From UBA791 sp963602355 (GTDB lineage Bacteria > Cyanobacteriota > Vampirovibrionia > Gastranaerophilales > Gastranaerophilaceae): a stretch of 5,905 nucleotides of DNA. The stretch spans positions 1-5,905 of the forward strand of contig CAVCIU010000074.1 in the NCBI GenBank assembly GCA_963602355.1, written 5' to 3'. Positions 1 through 4,897 of the stretch are shown one piece after another. Each line of letters begins with the position of its first letter. The stretch's first letter is position 1. The notes beneath the pieces are model-generated. The model saw only the letters and a list, made by a program, of their open reading frames with translations. It made no database searches and was not told the DNA's origin. The position numbers were made by a program, and so were the translations under genes.

Positions 1-433
1 CTTTTTTAACTGATTGATATTCGTTTTGTAATAATTCTAATTGTGATTCGTTGTTTTCTAATTCTAATGAAATTTCTGAATCTTTTGCATTTAATCTTGC
101 TAATTCTGTTGCGTTAGCTGCTGTGAAAATGCTGTTCATTACGTTTGCTGCATATGTTGCTGGAGATGTTTGGTTTGCTGCTAACATATATGATAATTGT
201 GCGTTTTGACCACCTGCTAAAGCTTGTGTACCAGCTGCCATTTGTTGTGCGCTGTTTGCTGCTGTAGCGAAAATGTTGATTGTGTTTTGTGCTTTTTGTT
301 GTGCTAATTGTAAGTCTTTTAATTTTTGAGATACTGTTTGTTGTTCTTGAGATAATTCAATGTTTCTGTAGCTCAATTGATTGATTTGTCTTTTCAATTG
401 TAATTTTCTTGCTGCGAATAATAAGAAACCCAT
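1..433 (-). CDS. Ala/Gln-rich coiled-coil protein, unknown function (3' end outside window)
   Basis: An open frame starts at the ATG at 433 and runs to the left edge without a stop: 144 residues, beginning MGFLLFAARKLQLKRQINQL. Ala (23) and Gln (20) make up about 30%, and there is no Cys, His or Trp and only one Pro. Residues about 9-48 look like a charged, Gln-rich coiled coil; 50-110 are Ala/Asn/Gln-rich with small residues; from about 112 a second heptad-like Leu/Glu stretch begins. There is no classical signal peptide, only a short hydrophobic start. A weak GAGAGA ribosome site (441-446) lies 7 bases upstream. Asn is coded AAC in 12 of 14 cases, unusual for so AT-rich a genome and often a mark of high expression. 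Low-complexity, Cys-free helical proteins of this sort are often filament, secretion or surface components, but that is inference. I recall similar openings in Gastranaerophilales hypothetical proteins but cannot name a family. The gene is isolated from pyrG by 413 bases and so probably has its own promoter; an AT-rich TATATA box lies at 469-474 without a convincing -35. Confidence 0.85.
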   Translation of the reverse strand, partial: MGFLLFAARKLQLKRQINQLSYRNIELSQEQQTVSQKLKDLQLAQQKAQNTINIFATAANSAQQMAAGTQALAGGQNAQLSYMLAANQTSPATYAANVMNSIFTAANATELARLNAKDSEISLELENNESQLELLQNEYQSVKK

Positions 434-509
434 TTTTTAATCTCTCTTTTCTTTATCTCTCTTACTCTTATATAAAGTAAATTTCTTTTAAAAAATTGCC
501 TTTTTTGTT

Positions 510-691
510 GCATGTAACTTAACATTTCTTAACAAAGACTCTCAATGCGTTTATTCATGTACTTTCACGCATGTACGTTAACAAATGTTGCTACTTTTCT
601 ATTTGATTTTTTCTTTCCGTAATATATTAAAGTATTTTTGTTCTGATTTATTGCTGAACTAATCATGTTTTATTAACTTTTGTTAACAAAA
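510..691. repeat. Cluster of CATGTA/TTAACA direct repeats and a GTTAAC palindrome
   Basis: GCATGTAACTTAACA (510-524) and GCATGTACGTTAACA (569-583) match at 13 of 15 positions. TTAACAAA occurs at 529-536, 578-585 and 683-690, and a further CATGTA lies at 556-561. The last TTAACAAA is inside the perfect 14-base palindrome TTTTGTTAACAAAA (678-691). The cluster lies about 80-260 bases upstream of the coiled-coil gene start, so the repeats could be binding sites for a regulator of that gene. In such AT-rich DNA short TTAAC words also arise by chance, so the regulatory role is inference. Confidence 0.4.
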
Positions 692-732
692 TTAAGAAAA
701 ATCTCGTAATTTTGTAATATTTTGAAGTTTTT

Positions 733-760
733 GGATTGCTTCGCTTCCGCTCGCAATGAC
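733..760. repeat. GC-rich imperfect palindrome, REP-like dispersed element
   Basis: A 28-base island with 16 G/C sits in very AT-rich DNA. Its ends pair as ATTGC (735-739) with GCAAT (753-757), and inside them GC (743-744) can pair with GC (749-750) around a short loop. Words of the type ATTGCTTCGC...CGCAATGAC are familiar to me as short interspersed palindromes in many bacterial genomes, where copies number in the tens to hundreds. Only this copy is in the window, so the repeat status rests on recognition and not on repetition seen here. Confidence 0.5.
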
Positions 761-794
761 AACTGGGACTTAATCTATTTCATAAACGCAATAA

Positions 795-825
795 AATAGT
801 GAGCAGAAAATTCCTACTCACTATT
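795..825 (-). terminator. Rho-independent terminator of pyrG
   Basis: The arms AATAGTGAG and CTCACTATT are perfectly complementary. With wobble pairs the stem extends to 14 pairs around a three-base ATT loop. On the minus strand it is followed by a T-rich run (TTATTGCGTTT), and it lies 21 bases beyond the pyrG stop. It is a sequence variant of the hairpin behind gatC (2480-2510), identical at 24 of 31 positions with pairing kept throughout. Confidence 0.8.
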
Positions 826-846
826 CACTAAAATCTAATCACTACT

Positions 847-2445
847 TTATTTTCTTACAGCTGCGTCAATCAAGCCCTTAAACAATGGGTGTGGTCTTTC
901 CGGTCTTGATTTGAATTCAGGGTGGAATTGTGATGCCACAAACCAATTCAAGTTTGGCAATTCCACAATTTCCATTAATTTACCGTTTGGAGATTTACCA
1001 GAGAATACAAGTCCAGCTTTTTCCAATTGGTCAACATAAGCATTATTAACCTCGTATCTATGTCTATGTCTTTCAAAGATAACATCTGCACCATAAGCTT
1101 TTCTTGCCACTGAATTTTTCTTCAAATGACATTCATATTGCCCCAATCTCATTGTACCGCCATAAGCAGTAACCTCTTTTTGTTCAAGCATCAAGTCAAT
1201 AACAGGGTTTTCGCATTCCTCTGAAAACTCATGAGAATTTGAATCTTTCAAGCCTAAAACATTTCTTGCATATTCAATAACTGCACATTGCATACCCAAG
1301 CACAATCCCAAGAAAGGAACATTATTTTCTCTTGCATATCTAATAACATTCAACTTGCCTTCAATACCTCTAACACCGAAGCCTCCAGGTACAACAACAG
1401 CTTGAATACCCTTCATAAGATTTTTACAGTTATTATAATCAACGCAATCTTCCGAATTTATCCAATGAATATTAACTTTAGCCTCATTTGCATAACCTGC
1501 GTGCTTCAAAGATTCAACAACAGAAATATACGCATCTGAAAGTTTTGTATATTTACCAGCAATTGCGACTTCAATAGTTTTCTTAGGATTATTAATTCTT
1601 TGAACAAGTTTTTCCCAAGATTTTAAATCAGCTCTCTTATAGCAAGTTTGAAGTAAATTCAACACAACAGCTGCCATATTTTGCTCTTCTAATGCAAGAG
1701 GAACTTCATAGATACTCTTCATATCTCTACATTCAATAACTGCATCTTTTTGAACAGAGCAGAACAATGCCAATTTATCTTTTTCTTCTTGAGGAAGAGG
1801 GTGAGAAGTTCTACAAACCAAGATTTCCGGTTGAATACCGTAACTTCTCAAAACATTAACGCTATGTTGAGAAGGTTTTGTTTTAAGTTCACCAGAAGTT
1901 GGTAAATAAGGCAACAACGTACAATGTACAGAAATAGCATTACCAATACCTATCTCAGTCTTGAATTGTCTAATAGCTTCAATAAATGGCAAGCTTTCGA
2001 TATCACCAATTGTACCGCCGATTTCAATAATCATGAAATCAGGTTTAAATTGTTCAGTAGCTTTGTAAATTCTAGCCTTAATTTCGTTTGTAATATGAGG
2101 AACAACTTGAACAGTAGCGCCTAAATATTCACCTTTTCTTTCTTTATTGATAACAGTTTGGTAAATACTACCTGAAGTAACGTTATTAATTTGTGCAAAA
2201 TCTGCATCAATAAATCTTTCGTAATGACCTAAATCCAAATCTGTTTCAGCACCGTCATCAGTAACAAAAACTTCGCCATGTTGGAATGGACTCATAGTTC
2301 CAGGGTCAACATTTATATAAGGGTCAAACTTTTGAATTGCAACAGAAAAACCTCTTGCTCTCAACAATTTACCCAACGAGGCACCAATAATCCCTTTACC
2401 AAGTGAGCTTACAACACCACCTGTAATAAAAATATATTTTGTCAT
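847..2445 (-). CDS. pyrG: CTP synthase (glutamine-hydrolysing)
   Basis: PyrG makes CTP from UTP, ATP and glutamine in the cytoplasm, the last step of de novo pyrimidine nucleotide synthesis. At 532 residues it is full length for the family (about 530-545). The N-terminal synthetase domain opens with the phosphate-binding signature FITGGVVSSLGKG (residues 6-18), followed by QKFDPYINVDPGTMSP (38-53) and GELKTKPSQHSV (185-196). The C-terminal class I glutamine amidotransferase domain starts near 290. It has the oxyanion-strand motif PGGFGVRG (353-360), the nucleophile Cys382 in LGLCLGMQ, and the His508-Glu510 pair in SQFHPEF. All key residues are present. The ATG at 2445 is preceded by TAGGG, which fits a ribosome site. 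gatC lies 72 bases upstream on the same strand with a terminator-like hairpin between them. I see no good promoter between that hairpin and the pyrG start, so pyrG may depend on readthrough from gatC. Confidence 0.98.
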   Translation of the reverse strand: MTKYIFITGGVVSSLGKGIIGASLGKLLRARGFSVAIQKFDPYINVDPGTMSPFQHGEVFVTDDGAETDLDLGHYERFIDADFAQINNVTSGSIYQTVINKERKGEYLGATVQVVPHITNEIKARIYKATEQFKPDFMIIEIGGTIGDIESLPFIEAIRQFKTEIGIGNAISVHCTLLPYLPTSGELKTKPSQHSVNVLRSYGIQPEILVCRTSHPLPQEEKDKLALFCSVQKDAVIECRDMKSIYEVPLALEEQNMAAVVLNLLQTCYKRADLKSWEKLVQRINNPKKTIEVAIAGKYTKLSDAYISVVESLKHAGYANEAKVNIHWINSEDCVDYNNCKNLMKGIQAVVVPGGFGVRGIEGKLNVIRYARENNVPFLGLCLGMQCAVIEYARNVLGLKDSNSHEFSEECENPVIDLMLEQKEVTAYGGTMRLGQYECHLKKNSVARKAYGADVIFERHRHRYEVNNAYVDQLEKAGLVFSGKSPNGKLMEIVELPNLNWFVASQFHPEFKSRPERPHPLFKGLIDAAVRK

Positions 2446-2479
2446 TTATCCCTACCCAATCTCTTCTAAAAATTCAAAA

Positions 2480-2510
2480 AATGGTGAGAACAAAATTTAT
2501 TCTCACCATT
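2480..2510 (-). terminator. Terminator or attenuator hairpin between gatC and pyrG
   Basis: AATGGTGAGAA and TTCTCACCATT form a perfect 11-base inverted repeat. A wobble and A-T pairs extend it to 14 pairs around an ATT loop. On the minus strand it runs directly into TTTTTGAATTTTT, giving a classical intrinsic terminator 7 bases beyond the gatC stop. Only 34 bases separate it from the pyrG start, so it could also act as a leader attenuator for pyrG. Confidence 0.8.
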
Positions 2511-2517
2511 AAAAAAC

Positions 2518-2799
2518 TTAACCGATTTTTGGCACTTTAAAGAAGCCGTTCTCTTCTTCTGGTGCGTTCATCATCAATTGTTCTTTTGTACAATCATAGT
2601 GAATTTCATCATCTCTCATAACGTTATTAAAATCTACAACGTGAGAAAGAGGTTCAACATTTGTTGTATCAACTTCGTTCATTTGTTCAACATATTTCAA
2701 AACATCACCTAGTTGTTTTGAAAATTTAACTTTTTCTTCATCAGTTATTTCTAAACGAGCCAATTTTGCTACGTGTTCTACGTCTTGAATTGTAATCAT
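2518..2799 (-). CDS. gatC: Aspartyl/glutamyl-tRNA amidotransferase subunit C
   Basis: GatC is the small stabilising subunit of the GatCAB complex, which converts misacylated Asp-tRNA(Asn) and/or Glu-tRNA(Gln) to the amide forms in organisms lacking AsnRS or GlnRS. The 93-residue product has the family length and the diagnostic N-terminus ITIQDVEHVAKLARLEITDEE. It continues with a helix to about residue 40, then EPLSHVVDFNNVMRDDE (about 49-65), and ends in the extended tail FFKVPKI. I chose the ATG at 2799: GGAG at 2809-2812 lies 9 bases upstream, and the family begins just before I-x-x-x-D/E-V-x-H-V-A-K-L. An in-frame TTG at 2814 overlaps that ribosome site and would add five atypical residues. 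gatA and gatB are not in this window, so the complex is encoded at scattered loci. A near-consensus promoter (2824-2852) gives the gene its own short leader, and a hairpin terminator follows it. Confidence 0.95.
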   Translation of the reverse strand: MITIQDVEHVAKLARLEITDEEKVKFSKQLGDVLKYVEQMNEVDTTNVEPLSHVVDFNNVMRDDEIHYDCTKEQLMMNAPEEENGFFKVPKIG

Positions 2800-2808
2800 A
2801 ATATGTAT

Positions 2809-2812
2809 CTCC
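2809..2812 (-). promoter_or_regulatory. Ribosome binding site of gatC
   Basis: GGAG on the minus strand lies 9 bases before the ATG at 2799. It decides the start, because the upstream TTG at 2812-2814 shares bases with this site. Confidence 0.75.
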
Positions 2813-2823
2813 AATTTGAGAAA

Positions 2824-2852
2824 ATTATAACATAAAGGAAAAATTTAGACAA
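2824..2852 (-). promoter_or_regulatory. Promoter of gatC (TTGTCT, 17 bases, TATAAT, extended -10)
   Basis: On the minus strand TTGTCT (2852-2847) is followed by a 17-base spacer ending in TGT and a perfect TATAAT (2829-2824). The predicted transcript start is the A at about 2817, giving an 18-base leader that carries the GGAG site. The promoter sits in the short gap after the HEAT-repeat gene, so gatC need not depend on that gene for transcription. Confidence 0.75.
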
Positions 2853-2857
2853 AATTG

Positions 2858-3547
2858 TTAAACATTTCTTACGTAATAATTTTCATCTGATAATAAATCG
2901 TTTTTTAATTTTTGCAAATCTTTATCTTCAAAATCATTTTTTAGAATAGTTGCACATTTCTCTCTAATTGTGTATTCAGGAAGAATTGAGCACTTTAACA
3001 AAATCTCTTTCAAATCATTAAAATCAAGATAAGAATAGAAATGACAAAGAGTTTCTAAACACCAATAAATTTTGAAATACTGTTTATTAGAAGTATATTT
3101 TTTAGCTCTAAAAGATATTTTACTCAATTCATCAAGAGAAGTAAAAACAATGTCTTTCATTCTATTTGCAATATATTTGGAAAAATCATCATACTCTTTC
3201 AAGTACAAAATTGCATCTAAATCCAATCTACAAACATTTGAGTCAATATCAATAATTGATTTTGCAAAAATTTCATAAAATTCTTCATCTAAGAAAAATT
3301 CTTTATATTTAGGAATAAGTTGAAGGATTTTAAAAGCAACCGCTTGTCGAACTTTGCCATCGATACCAACAAGATTATTCATCAAAATTCTAGCATCATC
3401 TTTTGAACGAAGTTCAGTCAAATCAAGTACAGCAACTTGTCTTTCCATAACCGTACCATTTGATAGAATTTGCATAATCTTATCTGTATCATAAGTTGTT
3501 TCGCATAACTCGACGACTTTATTCAAATTTTCTTTCAAATCTTCCAT
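2858..3547 (-). CDS. HEAT-repeat-like helical protein, unknown function
   Basis: The 229-residue protein appears entirely alpha-helical. It has HEAT-like helix pairs, clearest around residues 33-60 and 60-80 (DGKVRQAVAFKILQLIP) and 95-117 (DSNVCRLDLDAILYLKE). Weaker ones lie at 176-203 (EYTIREKCATILKND) and at the C-terminus (LLSDENYYVRNV). HEAT arrays form curved scaffolds for protein-protein contacts, so a binding or adaptor role is likely, but no partner can be named. It has no signal peptide, membrane segment or catalytic motif and is probably cytoplasmic. The ATG at 3547 has no ribosome site. Instead an extended -10 box ends 6 bases before it, so the mRNA is probably leaderless. Codons are AT-rich (AAT for Asn near the start), unlike the coiled-coil gene. 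It is divergent from the 60-codon gene and lies upstream of gatC, which has its own promoter. The frame is real; HEAT membership is judged by eye, and ARM or another alpha-solenoid type is possible. Confidence 0.85.
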   Translation of the reverse strand: MEDLKENLNKVVELCETTYDTDKIMQILSNGTVMERQVAVLDLTELRSKDDARILMNNLVGIDGKVRQAVAFKILQLIPKYKEFFLDEEFYEIFAKSIIDIDSNVCRLDLDAILYLKEYDDFSKYIANRMKDIVFTSLDELSKISFRAKKYTSNKQYFKIYWCLETLCHFYSYLDFNDLKEILLKCSILPEYTIREKCATILKNDFEDKDLQKLKNDLLSDENYYVRNV

Positions 3548-3553
3548 AAAAAA

Positions 3554-3562
3554 ATTATAGCA
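3554..3562 (-). promoter_or_regulatory. Extended -10 promoter of the HEAT-like gene, leaderless spacing
   Basis: TGCTATAAT on the minus strand is a perfect extended -10. Six bases, all T, separate the box from the ATG at 3547, so the usual start point coincides with the A of ATG. No -35 box is recognisable at 16-18 bases, which is typical of extended -10 promoters. No ribosome site is present. Confidence 0.7.
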
Positions 3563-3630
3563 TGAAGCATATTAGAAATTTTTCGAGAAAAATAATCTTT
3601 ACGTAGGATAAAAAATTTAACGACAATCTC

Positions 3631-3636
3631 TATACT
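3631..3636 (+). promoter_or_regulatory. Candidate -10 box of the 60-codon plus-strand gene
   Basis: TATACT (5 of 6 to TATAAT) would start transcription near the A at 3643, leaving a 22-base leader that contains GGGAGG. I cannot find a good -35 hexamer at standard spacing, so either a poor -35 or an activator is implied. Confidence 0.45.
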
Positions 3637-3649
3637 AGAAGTAACAAAA

Positions 3650-3655
3650 GGGAGG
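3650..3655 (+). promoter_or_regulatory. Strong ribosome binding site of the 60-codon gene
   Basis: GGGAGG lies 9 bases before the ATG at 3665. It is the best ribosome site in the window and the main reason to treat this small frame as a real gene. Confidence 0.8.
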
Positions 3656-3664
3656 ATAAAATAA

Positions 3665-3847
3665 ATGGGTTTATTAGCAATATTCAAAGATGCCTTAGGC
3701 ATAAAAAGCGAAAGTAATTTACGAGTTGGTTTATCAAGTTTCAATCTTGGTGGCAAGAACGAAGAAACAATGACAAGACCAGAAATTTCTATTAGAAATA
3801 AAAACGTAACATTATCAGATTTAATGAGAAGATCAAACTCATACTAA
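3665..3847 (+). CDS. Small protein of 60 residues, unknown function
   Basis: I do not recognise this gene. It is the only convincing plus-strand gene in the window. Support comes from a strong GGGAGG site, a -10-like box upstream, and an intrinsic terminator starting 3 bases after the stop. It is not a shadow, because no minus-strand gene covers it. The product starts MGLLAIFKDALGIK, whose hydrophobic residues (Leu3, Leu4, Ile6, Phe7, Leu11, Ile13) fall on one face of a helix, suggesting membrane or protein docking. A polar, Gly/Ser/Asn-rich middle follows, then a basic C-terminal segment (VTLSDLMRRSNSY, 48-60) that could be a second short helix. It has no Cys or Trp and only one Pro. There is no signal peptide and no full membrane span. 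It stands alone between the divergent HEAT-like gene and convergent trpS. A small regulator, adaptor or membrane-associated peptide are all possible; none is shown. Confidence 0.75.
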   Translation: MGLLAIFKDALGIKSESNLRVGLSSFNLGGKNEETMTRPEISIRNKNVTLSDLMRRSNSY

Positions 3848-3850
3848 ACA

Positions 3851-3881
3851 AAAAAGAGACTTTAAAAGTCTCTTTTTTTTT
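3851..3881. terminator. Bidirectional terminator between the 60-codon gene and trpS
   Basis: AAAAAGAGACTT pairs with AAGTCTCTTTTT around a short TAA-type loop. On the plus strand the stem runs into a run of T (to 3881) and ends the 60-codon gene. On the minus strand it is followed by TTTTTTG and lies immediately after the trpS stop, so it can also end the hydrolase-trpS transcript. Confidence 0.85.
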
Positions 3882-4884
3882 AATATATACCTACAATATT
3901 TCTAACATCTTCAACAATTTTTCTAGTAACAGCTCTTGATTTTTCAGCCCCAGTATGTAAAACCGAATGAACTTCATCAAGATGAGCTTCATAGTATTTA
4001 CGTTTTTCACGAATTTCTGCCAAAGCCTCGTTAACCTTTTTAGCCAGTTGTCTTTTACAATCAGCACAACCTCGTTCACCAGCCTCACATTCTGATTTTA
4101 TATTTTTAATTTCTTCAGCTGTACCAAAGATTTCCCAATATCTGAAGGCTACTTCACATTTATTTGTATGACCGATAGCATCTTTTTTAACTCTTGAACG
4201 GTCAGTAATACATTGCATAATCTTTTTAGTAGTAATTTCTTCTGAATCGCAAAGATTTATCGCATTGTTATAAGATTTACCCATTTTCTTTCCATCGACA
4301 CCGCAAAGTAGCGAACAATTGTTCAACATTGGTTGAGGCTCTACGAAATAATCAGTATTATAAACCTTATTAAATTTTCTAACCATATCACGAGTTAGTT
4401 CAACTTCTGGCACATGGTAAGCTCCAACAGGTACATAATGCGCATTTACAGCCATAATATCGGCACTCATAAGTACCGGATAGCCCATAAGTCCAAAACT
4501 TATTTGAGAATTTTGTCGTTTTGTACTGTTAAAATATTTTATTTTACTTTTTATAGCAGCATCACGTTCAATCCAATTTTTTGGAGCCAACATGCTTAAA
4601 TACAAGTTTAATTCAGCAATTTCAGGAACAGAAGATTGAACATATATTGTTGCTTTTTCTGGATTAATTCCGCAAGCCAACCAATCAATAACGACATTCA
4701 AAACATTTTCTTTTAATTGTTCATTCTTAGAACCTGTAGTCAAAGCATGCCAATCTGCAACAGAAAAATAACATTCGTAATCATTTTGAAGTTCTTTCCA
4801 ATTTTGCAAAACTCCTAAATAATGACCTAAATGCAATCTGCCATTAGGTCTCATACCCGACATAACTCTCTTTTTATTTTGCAT
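3880..4884 (-). CDS. trpS: Tryptophanyl-tRNA synthetase, iron-sulfur cluster type
   Basis: This cytoplasmic class I enzyme charges tRNA(Trp) with tryptophan. The 334-residue length is normal for bacteria. The Rossmann fold carries the HIGH-type motif HLGH (18-21, within SGMRPNGRLHLGHYLG). YPVLMSADIM (135-144) includes Asp142, the expected indole-recognising Asp. The KMSKS loop reads KMGKS (200-204) in GVDGKKMGKSYNNAI. The C-terminal domain has Cys243, Cys266, Cys273 and Cys276, spaced exactly C-x22-C-x6-C-x2-C. This is the spacing I recall for the [4Fe-4S]-binding TrpRS of Thermotoga maritima, and GCADCKRQL resembles its GCVDCKKLL. One oddity is that the ATP-site GxDQ motif (usually VPVGEDQ) reads VPVGAYH (151-157). 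The ATG at 4884 has GGAG 5 bases upstream. The hydrolase stop lies 13 bases before it, so the two are probably co-transcribed. No leader peptide or T-box is seen. Confidence 0.96.
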   Translation of the reverse strand: MQNKKRVMSGMRPNGRLHLGHYLGVLQNWKELQNDYECYFSVADWHALTTGSKNEQLKENVLNVVIDWLACGINPEKATIYVQSSVPEIAELNLYLSMLAPKNWIERDAAIKSKIKYFNSTKRQNSQISFGLMGYPVLMSADIMAVNAHYVPVGAYHVPEVELTRDMVRKFNKVYNTDYFVEPQPMLNNCSLLCGVDGKKMGKSYNNAINLCDSEEITTKKIMQCITDRSRVKKDAIGHTNKCEVAFRYWEIFGTAEEIKNIKSECEAGERGCADCKRQLAKKVNEALAEIREKRKYYEAHLDEVHSVLHTGAEKSRAVTRKIVEDVRNIVGIY

Positions 4885-4897
4885 ACAAACTCCATAC

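Larger units (their letters stand above)
434..846. other. 413-base intergenic region
   Basis: This very AT-rich stretch separates the coiled-coil gene from pyrG. I find no credible coding frame in it. From left to right it holds the upstream region of the coiled-coil gene (about 434-500), a cluster of CATGTA/TTAAC direct repeats and a GTTAAC palindrome (510-691), a GC-rich imperfect palindrome resembling dispersed REP-type elements (733-760), and the pyrG terminator hairpin (795-825). It is the least compact part of an otherwise tightly packed window. Confidence 0.8.

Noticed and set aside
434..846. CRISPR array or small RNA gene in the long intergenic region
   Set aside because: The repeats are too short and too irregularly spaced for CRISPR, and no promoter-hairpin-T-run unit stands apart from the pyrG terminator.
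1288..1539. Plus-strand open frame of 83 codons inside pyrG
   Set aside because: It lies wholly antisense to conserved PyrG coding sequence, and its product resembles no family.
1924..2124. Plus-strand open frame of 66 codons inside pyrG
   Set aside because: It is antisense to conserved pyrG, and its product is of low complexity and unlike any known protein.
2800..2814. Longer gatC starting at an in-frame TTG at 2814
   Set aside because: The TTG overlaps the GGAG ribosome site of the ATG at 2799, and the extra residues (MEIHI) are not typical of GatC.
3072..3278. Plus-strand open frame of 68 codons inside the HEAT-like gene
   Set aside because: It is a shadow of the minus-strand gene, which has its own promoter and a coherent helical product.
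3535..3756. Minus-strand open frame of 73 codons across the divergent promoter region
   Set aside because: It overlaps the HEAT-like gene start, both promoters and the well-supported 60-codon gene, and its product shows no recognisable family.
3891..4088. Minus-strand open frame of 65 codons in a second frame of trpS
   Set aside because: It lies in another frame within the conserved TrpRS C-terminal domain and has no independent signals.
4414..4599. Plus-strand open frame of 61 codons inside trpS
   Set aside because: It is antisense to the conserved TrpRS core and is a shadow frame.
4885..4897. T-box or Trp-rich leader peptide controlling trpS
   Set aside because: Only 13 bases separate the hydrolase stop from the trpS start, which leaves no room for such an element.
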